From NCBI GenBank assembly GCA_947034895.1, contig OX344762.1, forward strand, positions 40,776,760-40,840,759: 64,000 bases of DNA. Direction: 5' to 3'. The stretch comes from Rhytidiadelphus loreus. Its lineage: Eukaryota > Streptophyta > Bryopsida > Hypnales > Hylocomiaceae. Each line of letters begins with the position of its first letter. Within the stretch, counting starts at the first letter, position 1. Position numbers and translations under genes: made by a program. The notes under the pieces are model-generated. The model searched no databases and was not told the DNA's origin. It saw nothing but the letters and a program-made list of their open reading frames with translations. Shown piece by piece: positions 24,901 through 37,960 of the stretch.

Positions 24901-25914
24901 GAAACTCGGCTTATTGGAAGTGCTCATGTTTCACCTGTCACGGAATTAGAGTTTTCTAAACACGGAAGGTACCATTTTCAAATTTTTGGAGAGCATGGTC
25001 TGATGCCTGCTCAAAGCTGATAGTGAGTAAAATGTTCACTCATATCAATTCAGTTCTGCTATAGTGAAGGTGTTCGTACGTGCTTGCGTGGAGAAATAAG
25101 TGTCTGGAGGAACACATCTATATGCAAGCGACGTCATTTGAGCTGACAGAGTTGGATTGAACACATTTCAGGTCACTTCTGTCAGTGGGAGCAGATGCAA
25201 CTGCTCGCGTTAGTCGACTGCAGAAGGCGGAATGGAGAGGCAAGTCCTCATCATTACTCCCTTACGAATATAGCCAAAGATTATTGTTCAACATAGCATT
25301 TCCATTTCATTGTTTCTGGTGATTAATTTTCTGTTATGAAATGGACGCTGGAGTTTTCACCGCTAAGCGCGTCCGAATGGCCAGAAGTGGCAGCTTCCAT
25401 ATTGAAAGCTTTCATGATATGAATCATTGACGAAGCTTCAAGGGAGGGAAAAAAAATGTATCAACAGAAACAAGAATCATATCCCACATTTTTGAACCAT
25501 AGGAATATGTTCTCAAAGTTACTATAGTTGACTTCCTATTTTTCGCTTGAACAATTACGGTTATTTCTTGCTTATCCATATGGAGTCAGTGTAAAAATGT
25601 TCAGCTGAGGTTGAACATCACTCTGGGAGATACCGACTTTCACATCAAGTACAGGGAAGATTTGTTTGTGCAGATAAGATAGAATTGTGCAAGTACTTGC
25701 TTCTCCTGCAACTGATGACATGTTGGTTTGTGGAACAGAATGGCAGCTGTATGCATTGCTCATTGGAATGATCTTACTGTCGGGGCTGCTCTTCTTGTTT
25801 TTCTCCGAGTCTTCGATCTCGGACGATTTTTGGCAGTTTCCGATGGGACGAGAACAACCTGCTCGTCCTCCTCCTGAAGCAGTTTGGGGTCATCCCAGCC
25901 ACCACGAGCTCTAG
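21985..25914 (+). CDS. SEC12-like WD40 membrane protein (PHF1/STL type)
   Basis: Ten exons: 21985-22194, 22730-22824, 23125-23263, 23414-23505, 23911-24010, 24292-24364, 24530-24650, 24852-24968, 25172-25239, 25739-25914. The total is 396 residues. SEC12-type proteins sit in the ER membrane with a cytosolic beta-propeller and recruit or activate the SAR1 GTPase for COPII vesicles. The plant paralogue PHF1 helps phosphate transporters leave the ER. Diagnostic segments are CGAWVPR near the start, VTGGKDGHLRVFAWP, DEPRAHRSIQDLD and SRDGKSLG. A C-terminal membrane helix (about residues 340-360, ALLIGMILLSGLLFLFF) is followed by a short tail, as in SEC12. Intron 9 has a GC donor (GAG|GCAAGT, 25240). 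The start is the first ATG in a CpG-rich segment. Whether it has exchange activity or is PHF1-like cannot be told. Confidence 0.88.
23594..23770 (+). repeat. Intronic repeat shared with the METTL gene
   Basis: This part of intron 4 aligns in the same orientation with 49420-49586 in the METTL intron. Shared words in order are GAGAGGATTTCAA, CACATTCACTAGATT or CATATTCACTAGATT, and CTTGTCA followed by TTACAT or TAACAT. The two genes are unrelated, so this looks like a short dispersed element. Confidence 0.6.
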
Positions 25915-27621
25915 AGCTTGGAGCTCAGGCGTTGGCTTCTCGTGTAAAGACGAAGTGGTTTCGTCAGCAGCGGAGGATACATTTGGTGGTCGTATCATTC
26001 TTTTCATGTCAAACTTTTGTTTTGTTTGTTTGTCATGTTTTAGGAAGTGGCTTTAGATTTGTTATCCTGTGAAAAAGACAGGATAAGATTATATCATTGC
26101 ATTGATAATCAGTTGGCCAAGTAGTGTTTTGATTGATAGGTGGCCTCCTTTCAAGCTTGAAATCCAAGGTCTCCATGTCTCCAAAGGGAGAAATAACTTC
26201 AACTCCTTGGATGACATTGTTTACCAATGAGGCAAAGGGTCCCTTTTGCGTCCCAATGAACAAAATTGTTTTTTTATGTTTCCTCGATTGTTGTATGAAC
26301 TGATAAGTCCCTCCTAGGCATCTAGTAAAGCATAATACCTTCCCATCATGGGGAGGACCATTTGCCTAGTTATACATCAAGAAGTCGACCATGGGTAGTC
26401 CAAATTTCCAAAATAGCGATTATGTATTGTAGAATATATCATGTATTACTTACAAGAATATTTTAATGATGATTTTCAAACAATAGTTGTAAAATATGAC
26501 TTGTAGATTGTATCGATATGATTAGATCAACTAGTACTCAAACCGATGTTTTTCAATAGAATTTGAAACCAAAAATTGAAATGTCCTTCTAAAACCAATA
26601 GTAGGTTATATATTTGTGATTTTCACAAGAATTTTTTTCTTCTTTAAGTTCAAAATCATAAGTTCTAGTCATAATGACTTTCGAAGGGTTTTATTTTATT
26701 TTTTATTCAAGTTTTCTTTTAAGGATAATTTTTTTAATTGAAAAGGTTGATTTTTTGAGACTAGACCTACAAGTATTCTTTGAATTATATTTGCAAATGG
26801 CAAAGTCTTCAACATGTGTATTGTATAAATGTTAAAGAATTAATGCAAGAATCTACAAAAATAGATTATGGATGAAAAAAATATATTTTTGTGAGTTTGG
26901 GATGTTTATGGTCATCTGTTGTTTGAAATTTGAATGCTTGGGTTTGAAGGTGATAAGACCTCAAACAATTCTAAAACCTAGATACTGATGATTCAAGATG
27001 TAGAGAATCATATCAAGAGCCTACAAGTACTCTTTGAATAATATTTGTTTTGAATTATATTTTATTTTTTTCAATGATGCAATTAGCATGGTTACTTGGG
27101 GCTTCATGATTGTTGTGCAAGTTTCAAAATGAGTTTGTATAGGGTTAGGAAGACTAGGAAGAGTTGCAAAAACAAAGATCTAATGTTTAGATTATACTTA
27201 TGCTACAATTTATTTTGCCAAAATAGCTCAAAATCTACATCCACCTTCCTACTAGATTTAGACTCTTAGAGTATTATGAATACAACTCTTTAAATGACTT
27301 GCTAAATTATCTTACTACCTTTTTCAAAATTTGAAATGCCATTGCCTTATTTAAGTGTGACTTGTTGTAGTAGATCGATTATTATTGTCTTTTAGCTTAC
27401 TTTCAATGGGCAATATTTGGATTGTTCAATTTTCAAATCCAAGTCTTTTTTGTGTCTTTTTAAAGAGATTTTTGATGTACTTCCAATGATAATAATCACA
27501 AGTTCTAGTTTACACTAAACAAAAGATCATGTGATAATTCAGTTAGTGAGTCATTTAGAGAGTTGAATTGATAATGCTCTTAGGACATCCTTAATCTATT
27601 GTACCAATTGCCCCTCCAAAT
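25915..27621. other. 3' region of the SEC12-like gene and AT-rich spacer
   Basis: The first 150-200 bases are probably 3' untranslated sequence. The rest is AT-rich, with the dispersed repeat at 26463-26960 and no gene. Confidence 0.5.
26463..26960 (+). repeat. Dispersed repeat family B, copy 1
   Basis: This segment aligns with 43747-44226 along its whole length. Both start TTAATGATGA. Both contain CAAACAATAGTTGTAAAATA and TTTGTGATTTTCACAAGAAT, and both end near a GCTTGG word. Confidence 0.75.
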
Positions 27622-27922
27622 CATTATATGTTTTTTTGCTACTTTGGAGGGCTGCAAGTTCCCATCTTGAAACCTGCCAAAACCTGCCAAAATCCGCCGT
27701 TCACAAGCTGCGCTACCTTGGCCAAGCGACTGCCAGGTCACTTTTTTGAAAACAAATTAAATTAAATTTGTTTTTCATTTTAAAGATTTTTCATTTTTCA
27801 TTTTTCATTTTTTTTTGGAAAAAAATAAAATTTGACACTGGCGTTCGCTAAGACTAGGAGGAACGGAGTTGGGAATAGGCCTGAAACGGCCTTCCACCCC
27901 CCCCCCCGGATCTCATCTAATG
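27622..27922. mobile_element. MITE family A, copy 2
   Basis: The left end CATTATATG and right end CATCTAATG are inverted. The interior matches copy 1 at GGAGGGCTGCAAGTTCCC, CCGCCGTTCACAAG, GGCCAAGCGACTGCCAGGTC, and GGAACGGAGTTGGGAATAGG near the right end. It is non-coding. Confidence 0.75.
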
Positions 27923-28175
27923 AAACTTCTAACTTTTCATGCGTTTATAATTGGAACTTTTAATTTTTGTCATTAGAAGTGCATGCCAAAGAATGTAAGT
28001 ATTTTTGACTAAGTACAAGAAAACTCAACTAATATTTAGACATTTGACAATGAAAACCCCTACTTTGAAAGCTAGTTAAAAGACAAAACAATATAGAAGT
28101 CTTGGCTAATTTGAAATGTAATGTGGTAATTGTGATTTGTGTAAGAATTCTATAATTTTTGGCTTTTAGCTAGCC

Positions 28176-28288
<113 letters not shown>

Positions 28289-30540
28289 CTTTTGAACAAA
28301 TGGAGAACCCACTGCATTAAAAAACAAGAGAACAACAACTAGGCCACAAAGGCCGATCAACAAGGAGAATAGAGGCGGCCGGACAACTAGCCTGCGAAAA
28401 AGAACCTAATAAAACCTACACTTAGGAGGGCGCACTTGGTTCCAGACAATCTTGGTGTCCCCACTTCGCCATGCAAGGATGGGAGACTAGAGCCAAATGC
28501 GAGAGAACTTGGCGAGACTCAAATCTAATAACTAAGGATGATGACGAGCTGCACTTTTAGCCCTAAAATGAGGTGCCCTATTGGTATCTAACAGTGCGTT
28601 CCATAAAACCTGGTGGGCTTTGCCTCGAGGCCAAGCCAAGTTTGCAAAAACCAGGCTATTATGGGAAATCCAAATAATCCACAAGGCTTGGCCTTTAAGA
28701 ATGGACCAAATGACTCGAAGATTATTAAACCTCCGAGGTAACGCATCCTCAAAAATACATTGAGTGTAATTAAACCGCTCGTGAGGTCCTAGGGTAGGTT
28801 GTATTCCCTGTAAGTGGTGAAGAATCGATTGGGCGTATTCCTAGATTTCTTGAGTGCTGGGGCATGAGTAGAACCTATGCATCGGAGTTTCTTCCAAATT
28901 ACTTAGACAACAATTGCATCTAGCATCGATAGCCGGATTAATCTGAGCTCGCCATGAGTGAACCGCCACTGCATTATGCCAAACGGACCATATGAAGGCG
29001 GCTTCTTTTTGTGATCGTGTTTTGTGCCAGAGATAATCAGGCTCTAGAAGGCCAAGCCACTTAGAAGGGATAGTCCGTTTGAGTTGGCATTGTGGTGTAA
29101 GAAGCTTACGACCTATTGCAGTAGTATAGACGGATAATTGTTGCCCGCTATGCCACGTCTATTGCCCTGGATCAAATGAAAGGGATTGGATATCTCTTGA
29201 GAAGAATAGGCTCAGGGGACCAGCCAGTTTCTTGTGAAATTCAAGTACCCTTACCTTTTGAATATGTCCTTGGTAAACTATCGCCCTTAAAGACTGGGGA
29301 ATCACAAAGAGTTGCTGGGACGTGTGTTCTACTGAGGCTAAGGTGGAGCCCAATGGCGGGGAGATGGCTTGAATTTGTAAAGAGCATAATTGAAAATTGG
29401 GTACATTAACATGCCACGTAATACAAGGCAAGTTGTCCTCTTCTTGTAAATATAAGCCAATCGATTGGCCTTCAGGTACATGATTAGCTTGAGTGGTCAG
29501 GAAGGATATTCATTCATGAGGGATATGGGAGATGAGAAATCTCCATTGTCGCTCATCAGTATCCTTTAGTTGGAAAGTGGAAGAGATCTCGGTCCAGGCA
29601 CGGAAGTTTTGTGTATCAATATCCCATAGGTTGGCAATAGTCCTAAAACCCTGGTGGGCTAATTCCCTGGCCCTCAACATTGAGAATTGAAAATTGGAAC
29701 CTATGAAACTCTTGGACCACCACAGGCTAGTGGTCAATACTTCATCAGCATTTGAAGGGGGCGTTTGATCAATATTTTTGCCTAGATGGTCAATTTCGTT
29801 AAAATGGCGGTATTTTATTAAAATGGCACAAAATGAAACCACTGAAAGAATGAAAACAATGGAAAGATTGTCCAAGGCGAGTGGAAATGTGTGAACTAGG
29901 AGTGATTTGAATGTGCTAGGCATAAAATTGGCACATGTATGACCCTATTGCGGCACACTTATTCTCTTTTGTAGAAGATATTCCATTAAAATGGCATGCA
30001 GTATACCGCCATTTTAACGAAATTGACCATCTAGGCGTCTCCAAGTGTTTGTAATCCTATTCCAAACTCTAGATCTTCTTGTGACGGAATGATTTTGTAC
30101 CATTAGCCAAGTTTGTGAGGGTACCAAAACCCCCTCTTTGGAGTAGGTTTCATCTTGAAGATTCTGTATCTAAGCAAGAGTTTAAGGTTCGATATGCCAG
30201 GTTCTATGGCATAGAGGACCCATTTGGCTAGGAGAGTTGATGAAGAGACCTCAGGATCAAGTAATTTTAGTCCCCCAAAGTTTTTCGGTAAGCAACAGTC
30301 GTCCCAGTTAACCCTAGTGCGTGTCGAGTGTTTGGTGCCACTCCATAAGAAATTACGAAGACTACTCCATATAGCATGAATAGCTTGTGGAGACCCACTC
30401 CATATGGCAGTGAAGTAGTATAGAGTGGAAAGTAGGACAAAATTAATAATAATAGCTCTTCTTGCTAGAAATAGGCGTTGTGTACTCTAATATGATAACT
30501 TCTTGGATATTTTCTGAGTTAAAAATCCATCAATATCTAC
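28289..30540 (-). pseudogene. LINE 3' segment: end of RT region and zf-RVT domain
   Basis: Read from 30540 downward, the frame carries the thumb-side region (TQKISKKLSY, then a stop, STQRLFLARRAIIIN, then WGSPQAIHAIW-like text) and a conserved VNWDDCCLPKNFGGLKLLDP block. After the nested MITE it continues with HLGKNIDQTPPSNADEV and ends with a zf-RVT finger near 28850-29010 (RCNCCLSNLEETPMHRFYSC, Cys and His ligands visible). Several frame changes and stops are needed to follow it, so it is a pseudogene. About 270 bases of probable 3' untranslated sequence precede the T run. Confidence 0.8.
29785..30031. mobile_element. Small MITE nested in the LINE, 247 bp
   Basis: Near-perfect inverted ends are at least 30 bp long, beginning GATGGTCAATTTCGTTAAAA on both strands and continuing through TGGCGGTAT. 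They are flanked by TA at 29783-29784 and 30032-30033, inside a CCTAG/CTAGG context. A TA (or CTAG) target duplication fits a Tc1/mariner (Stowaway-like) element. Removing it rejoins the LINE sequence. It has no coding capacity and near-identical ends, so it is young, and younger than the LINE. Confidence 0.85.
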
Positions 30541-32602
30541 CGTGTCTAAAGCCATTATTTATTATACTGAGGCAGAGCCCGGCTATACCATCGACGGCAA
30601 CACAGCTGGCAAGGGAGGGGTGACAATGTTTGTCTCCCCTAGATGGGCCAAGGCAATGGTACAGTATGGTACAACCTTTGGTGGTAAGGCTCAATGGATC
30701 ATTTTAAACCGCATACCAAGAGGAGATGTCGGTCTCCTGAACATTTATGCTCCCCATGTTGCACAACCCAGATGAATTCTATGGGAGACCGTTTCCTGAG
30801 AACTCCCTAATAGTTGTTAATGGATTATGGTTGGTGATTTTAACATGGTGGAAAGTTGTTCTGATAAATCTAGCGCGTGAGGCAAAGCTATTTCCGCCCC
30901 TGAGAGGTTATTGTTCAATGGACTCAAAGACATGATGCAAGTATTCGAAGTCCCTCTCACCCATCCATCCCTCACATTTTCTTGGGATAATGGGAGATTT
31001 GATTCCCATAAGATACTAGCTAGACTTGATAGGTGCTAAGTATGTCTTTCATGACTCTTCACTCGCCTTTTGAGAAATATTTTAGTATTGGATTAGGGGT
31101 GACCACACCTGGTCCGATCATTGCCCTATGTCTTTGATTATTGAATTAGCCAAGGCACCTACTCATCCCAGCCGTTGGGTTATATCATCCCTACTCCTAG
31201 AAGATGCTGAGCCAGTCATGCGAGCAATGTGGTCCCAATCTTCTGCACATGCCTCTTTCTTTTCAAAACTGAAGGAAGTCACTCGGTTTTACCGTGGTTA
31301 TTGTATTAACTGTAATCGGCAGTACAAGACAAATGAAGATTAGCTGCGCAAGGATCTTGATTACCGAGCAACCTTGCTCCAAGCCTCGCCCCACTCACCA
31401 GACCTTCAGCACCAGGTTAGTGCAATGCGATCCTCCCTGACCAACTATGAATCTCGGAAGATAGAAGGACAAAAAATCCAATCAAGGGCAAAATGGCGCA
31501 TCGTGGGGGATCGCTTAACTACTGAGTTTTTTAAAGCAGTTCGGGAGTCTCCCAACATCGCCTCCATTACAAAGCTCAGAGACACTCATGGTGTCCTTCA
31601 CCATGATAGTCAGGAATTAGAGAAGATCTGCTCTGCCTTCTATTCGCAACTTTATTCTCAGCGAGCTCCTACGGCCCAAGTATGGGAGGATCGTGACAAA
31701 ATCTTGTCTTGCGTGGGCAACCGCTTCTCGGAGGAGATGGTCCGCTAGTTGGATTCTCCATTATCGGAAGAAGAGCTACATACCGCACTGCTCCAGATGG
31801 CTAAGGGGCATAGCCCGGGACCATATGGGATCACAGTGGAGTTCTTTTGCCACTTTTGCACTACAAGAGAAAGGGGTGTTTTAAGTATAGTCCTAGAGAT
31901 AACATTTTAAGTAATGACCTTTTTAGGATGTTATTAGCCCTGAGCAATCAGCGTTTTTACCATCAAGGCACATCCTTGCTAATATTTTACATCAATATGA
32001 GACGGTGCAATGGGCCAAAGAATCCAATCAAGATTTGATCTTTCTTAAACTAGACTTTATCAAAGCCTATGACATCGTATCATGGGATTTTCTCTTCCGG
32101 GTGATGAAACAAATTGGCATCCCCGATTCCTTCTCCCAACTAGTTAGGATGCTTCTACATGATGCCTCCGCATCGGTTATGCTAAATGGGAAAGTTTCTA
32201 CTCCTTTCCCCATTATTAGAGGGGTTCGGCAAGGTTGCCCTCTAGCCCCTTATTTCTTCTTGTTAGTAGGGGAGGCTTTGAATATGGCCGCCTTGATGGA
32301 GCAAAGGCTTGGTAGAATTTGTCGTATTAAATTACCCGAATCTGACACTCAACAACTAGTATCACAGTATACTGATGACACTGGACTCTCCATTAGGGGA
32401 TGTGAGTTGGATCTACGCAACTCAATCACTCTTCTTCAGCAATTTGGTCCGCTTCAAGCCTTGTGATTAACTGGACGAAGAGTATTGGCTATTGGTTCTC
32501 TAAACTCCCTAGACCCCAATGGACGAGCCACTTTAACCTCCTATGGGCTCCTACGAGTTCTGTCACTAAACTCCTAGGCGCCCCATTTGGTATAACTTTA
32601 GA
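30541..32602 (+). pseudogene. LINE 5' segment: endonuclease tail and reverse transcriptase
   Basis: Domains in order are the apurinic-type endonuclease C-terminal half (KGGVTMFVSPRWAK, GLLNIYAPH, VVGDFNMVES-like, then DHCPMSL) and a linker (GDRLTTEFFKAV, KGHSPGP). The reverse transcriptase follows with FLKLDFIKAYD at about 32041-32073, GVRQGCPLAP, and the catalytic box as YTDD at 32368-32379 (usual form YADD). At least five frame changes or stops break the frame. The segment is inverted relative to the 3' half of the same element. Confidence 0.85.
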
Positions 32603-32617
32603 TTTGGTGGCTTATAT
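32603..32617. repeat. Right target-site duplication of the LINE
   Basis: TTTGGTGGCTTATAT, the partner of 28176-28190 with one difference. Confidence 0.75.
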
Positions 32618-33919
32618 TTTAGTAGTCCAATGTCCAATGATATAAATTCCAAGTTCTAATTATGAACCAATGACAAGTTAGCACTTTATTTGGATAGACA
32701 AAGTGCAAAGTGGATTGAGGATGCCCTCCAGGGGCTAATTCCACACAATTTTTTTTATTTAAGTGGTTTTTCATTGAAAACTGATGATTTTTTTGGGTAG
32801 AGAATCTTAGTAAAAATATTTTTACTTTTCAGTGGATGAAATCACCAGTTTGCTATTGCTCTATTTTGGATGAATAAACAAAAATTCATCCATACATTGC
32901 AAGTTTCATCCACTTCCATGGATGTAAAGAGCTTCATCCTTCCACTGATTGTCGCTTTCTAAAATAAATGAAATAAAAAAACCCTGATTCCACATCAACC
33001 TGATTCCAGAGTTCTTTGATTTGCCGGTCTGTTTGCCGTGTGTTCCATTGCTGATGCTTCCCGGTTCACTTGACACCCCACCGGCCTCAAAAGAACTGGT
33101 CCGCAGACTCATCACTAAGTTCACTTACGCTGTAGGATGCAAGGTGCTTCGAATGGCGCCAAGTCATCACCACTTGGACCCCTACTTTGGTAAAGGTCCC
33201 TACTCAGAGTCCCTAGCTCCTGCAACCCCGGATGTCCGTCGTCGTCACTCTTGCATCACACAATCCCAGCCTTCAATCGCTCCTCTTGTCGTAGAATCGA
33301 CGATGCTCTCCTGGGTATCTCGCGTAGTAGCCACTGAAATTTCTCATTTCCAGTATTTATTGTGTGCACAGCTATAAGTTAGCATCTGCACTTCACTTCT
33401 ACTTACTAACATTCACGACGAGCAGGCTTGTTGCTGGCTGAGTGACCCAAGTGTGTGATCTCGAAGCGAGGGCGATTTCTGGCTGTTGTGACTGTTTGCT
33501 TGAGGTGAGTTTAGGGCGTAATCTTTGAGTCGGGATCGGATCGCAGCTAGAATGACGTTAATTGCAGGATGTACGTGGAGGTCTGCCGTTCGTTCTGAGG
33601 TTGAGATTTTGGGGTGCATGTCTCGTAGTGTTCAAATTTCGGGATCCTGAGTGGACAACGTCTGCAAGGATCTTGCAAATGCGAGATGGGTTTCGCTGGT
33701 TTTCGAAATTTCTGCAGAATTCGCAGAATATTGCTGTACTTTTGCAACCTTAGATTTCGGAACCGTGCTGGGTTTGAACGAATTTGAGTTTCCAAGAGCT
33801 TGCTTGCGATTGTGATCTATCTATGTAAAAATTCGAGGTCGAAATTTTGGGATTCTGCGAATTTCACGATGCGGATCTCCCAAATTTTGAATTCCGTGTG
33901 TTGTTGAAATTGACAGACA
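32618..33919. other. Spacer and promoter/leader region of the PDC gene
   Basis: The first 350 bases are AT-rich, with a TTCATCCA-rich patch near 32870-32945. From about 33000 the composition rises, and 33400-33919 is probably promoter and leader of the pyruvate decarboxylase gene. No TATA box is convincing and no other gene is seen. Confidence 0.5.
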
Positions 33920-36900
33920 ATGGCAGGCTCGGCGGGTCCGCGTACTCTGGGCCGCTACATTGCCTCCCGCCTGGTGGAAGTGGGCGTGCGCGACGTGTTC
34001 ACCGTCCCTGGCGACTTCAACCTCATTTTACTTGACCACTTGTTGGCGGAGCCTGGCTTGAACCTCGTGGGCTGTTGCAATGAGTTGAATGCGGGGTACG
34101 CAGCGGACGGCTACGCAAGGGCCAACGGCGTTGGGGCGTGCGCCGTGACGTTCACGGTGGGCGGGTTGAGTGTGATCAATGCCATCGCTGGGGCGTACAG
34201 TGAGAATTTGCCTGTAATTTGCCTAGTGGGGGGGCCGAACTCGAATGACTATGGGACGAATCGTATTCTGCATCATACGATTGGGCTCGCCGATTTCAGT
34301 CAAGAGTATCGCTGCTTTCAGCAAATCACTTGCGCGCAGGTAAACATCCGTACTGGGGTTTTGTACTTTTGCAAGGTTCCAAGCATATGACTGAAATCAT
34401 TGTTCAGAGTTCCTGGCATATGTTTAGATTTTTTTCTATTCACTGTAAACTGCTTTTGTTTTAGGGGGAACTTCAAATGCCATTCGACCATATTATCTCA
34501 TTTTTTCTTGGTAGATGAAAGTGACAGTGACAAACTCAACAATGCAACTCGTTTATTTTGAGTTTTGATTTTCACCCTGACTTTTATTTTCCAACGTTCG
34601 CAGTAGCTCACTCAACAATGCAGCCTTCGATTATAGATTTGAGTTTGTCAATGTGCAATTAATTTGTTATGTTAAAAGGTATTACATCAAAGTATTACAC
34701 TCATTTCTAGGAGGTTTAAGGGGAAACGCAAAACTTTAATGGGAGGTGATTTTCATTTTCCGACTTTCATATCTTTTATTGTGCATCCCTTATGCTTGAT
34801 GTTATTGAAAATTTGAATTTGCGGCGTTGGAATTAATCTTTTGAGGGAAGGTGTTCTCCACTGAATAACTATCAATTCTAGGAGGTCAGTGAAACACCAG
34901 GGTAAAAATTGAGGCTGAGACTTATTAAATAACCTGAATTCTATTAATTCTATTGTATGTTGAGATGGTCGCTTCTTAGAGATTGAGTTTATCCTTGATA
35001 GTGCCATAATCTTGTGGTGTCAATGTGGAAAATTTAAGGTGGTCATACAATCGTTGGACGACGCGCATGAGCTCGTGGACAGAGCTATTTCCACTGCGAT
35101 TGAAAAAAGCAAGCCTGTGTACATCAGTGTCAGTTGCAACTTGCCCTCTATTCCGCACCCAACCTTCACGGCGGTTCCTCTTCCATATTCCTTGACTCAG
35201 GGTTCCGACCCGCGAAGGTACCGCATCCCTCATCAATTGATGGTTACTTACAATCTTCAGTATCTGTCAACTTGTATCGGTTATGAAATTGTCTTATCAA
35301 ACTTGAACAAAAATCTCTAATAAGGAAAACACATCAGTGCAATCAATTACACTTATTTCTAGCGACACTTACAGTGCTGAACATAGTTACTATTACTAGA
35401 ATATCCAAATTTTATCAAGGAGGATTCTAAAGTAACAGAAAATTTCATTATTAGGATACCGTACGCAAAAATTGCAAGGATTTGTTAATTGGGCTTACCC
35501 TGACGCCGTAATGTTCGGATGTTTGTTATAATTGTTCGTTGTTCTGATGTTGCGATTGTGTACATTCTAAAAATCAATAAGTACTTATTGTGCAAGATTA
35601 AGGCTGGTGTCGCAATTAGGTGCCTCTGCGTTGTACTGGTATGAGTTCACGTTGTGACTGCCTGAGCAGGATACTGATGGTTTCTGTTTGAAATGTGTTC
35701 AGGCTCTATGGAATTGGAGACAAGTCGTCCAATAAATTGAGCCTTGATGCAGCTGTAGATGCCGTGAGTGCGATCTTGAATAAAAGCGTCAAGCCAGTCC
35801 TCATAGCTGGCCCTCAGCTGCGCTTTTCGAAAGCAATTGAAGCTTTTGAAGAGTTAGCCACGGCATCTGGATATGCAACCGCAATCATGCCGTCCGCGAA
35901 GGGTCATTTTCCAGAGACTCATCCCAATTTTATTGGCACTTATTGGGGTGCTGTGAGCTCGATGTACGCATCTGAGGTTGTTGAATCTGCTGACAAGTAC
36001 CTGTTTGCTGGCCCAGTCTTCAACGATTACAGGTGGATATCACTGCACTCCGAGGTCTTCATATGGAGCTCTTGTAGATTTTGACTGTATGTTGATGCTG
36101 AAAAGGGATGTACTTAAGTTTTGATAATCTTTATGCAGCTCTGTAGGATACTCGCTGCTCATCAAGAAGGAGAATATTATCAGTTTGGAACCCGATCGAG
36201 TGAAGATTGGAAGTGGGCCGTCCTTTGGTTGTGTGCTGATGAAGGACTTTTTGGAAGCGCTTGCAAAGAAGGTGAAGAAAAACACAACTTCGTTTGATAA
36301 CTATTCACGCATGTACGTGCCTCCCAGTGTTGCTCTGAAGCAAAAGCCAGGCCAGCCTCTCAGAACTGTCAACCTCTTCAAGCACATTCAGGTACTCCCA
36401 AGCTCGCAATCATCTTTAAGCATATTGTACGTGACTCTTTCACATTCTCAAAAATGGCCAATTGAAATAGGCATTGAAGGTTAATAAAATCACCTATTAG
36501 CTTCCGAAGTGAACTTCCTATTTTTTAGTTTGGGCACTTCGGGGTTAAAGTAGTCGCTTCTCATTCTGTAATAGCTGCCATATAAGACCAATTTCCATTA
36601 TCTGAATTTTTCACGAGCCTTGTCTCTTGCTGTTCTGAAGTTGTTGCTTCTCCTCAGGGAATGTTAACGAAGGATACGGCCGTCATAGCTGAGACGGGAG
36701 ACTCGTGGTTCAATTGCCAGAAACTCAGGCTTCCTGAGGGTTGCACATATGAATTCCAGATGCAATATGGTTCAATTGGCTGGGCAGTGGGAGCCACTCT
36801 GGGCTACGCGCAAGGCTCCAAGGACAAACGCGTGATCGCGTGTATCGGTGATGGAAGTTTTCAAGTACGACTGACACCTCCCTCTTCCACACCCTCTTGT

Positions 36901-37959
36901 GCATTCCTAATATCCCAGCATGTCCTGTCATGTAAATCTTAGGACATCAGTGTTTTCGTATAGAAAAGTTAGACCTACCTGGCCGAGAGCGAGATGTTTA
37001 ATGTCTTATTTCTTATTAGATGGTTGTCAAGTATGCTAGACGGCCCTGCTAAAAAATATCGTCAAATATTTGTCTCCTGACCAGTATTCCTAGAAAATTT
37101 CCAAATATTTCACAGCACTCTCAAATATTTGAATTATACTGTGTCTGCCTGTCTGTGAACTCAACCCTGTGCGGAATCTACCAGAATCTACCGTGATCTA
37201 CCTGAATCTTTCAGAAGTGATCACATATGAAAGACAATCGTTAGTTACCACTGGTGCTTTGATTGCAACGTGCTAGTTCCGCTCTTCTCTATTCTAGATT
37301 CTCCGTCAAAACTATCAGACCATCGAAAGCATGCGGGCAGTTTAAAAATAGTTGGTTGACATTGTCCAGGTGACAGCACAAGATGTCTCTACCATGATTC
37401 GCAACGGCCAGAGGACCATCATTTTCTTGCTCAACAACGGCGGCTACACCATTGAAGTTGAGATTCACGATGGACCGTATAACATCATCAAGAACTGGAA
37501 CTACACGGCTCTGGTGGAGGCTTTCGCCAATGGGGATGGAAAATTATGGACTTGCAAGGTACGCCGCACACTTCTTGTTCATTCATTGAGGTTGAGTAGT
37601 TAGTTTCTGTGACAACTTCTGTTAGAAACTCTGCATTGGTTCCAGTGAAAGCTTCAAAAAGAGAAAAACGCCTCACATGAGCCTAAACAATTAAAACAGT
37701 CTCTGGAATTAGTGATAAAAAAATCCATCGAGTACAACAGAGTATTTTCCTCATAGAACAAAACGCCAAGTTGTTTTTCTTGGTTGTGTAGGTGCGAACG
37801 GAGGAAGAACTGGAGGAGGCAATTGCGACCACCCAGACGAAGACAGACAGTCTTTGCTTCATTGAAGTCATTCTTCACAAGGACGACACCAGCAAGGAGC
37901 TTCTTGAATGGGGATCTCGTGTGGCAACAGCCAACAGTCGACCACCCAATCCTCAGTAA
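33920..37959 (+). CDS. PDC: Pyruvate decarboxylase
   Basis: Seven exons: 33920-34339, 35039-35217, 35703-36032, 36139-36391, 36658-36864, 37370-37558, 37792-37959. The total is 581 residues, close to the plant norm of about 600 (shorter N-terminus). It converts pyruvate to acetaldehyde and CO2 in the cytosol, using thiamine diphosphate and Mg, and feeds ethanol fermentation under low oxygen. Visible catalytic features are Glu55 in [16 protein letters not shown], His118-His119 in ILHHTIG, the cofactor motif GDG at 458-460 paired with NN at 485-486, and Glu492 in [11 protein letters not shown]. The C-terminus keeps [19 protein letters not shown]. All splice sites are GT-AG. The start is the first ATG of the conserved N-terminus. 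Confidence 0.96.
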
Positions 37960-37960
37960 A

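Noticed and set aside
30542..32645. The reverse-transcriptase frames as a functional gene
   Set aside because: Several stops and frame changes, plus truncation and inversion of the element, show it is dead.
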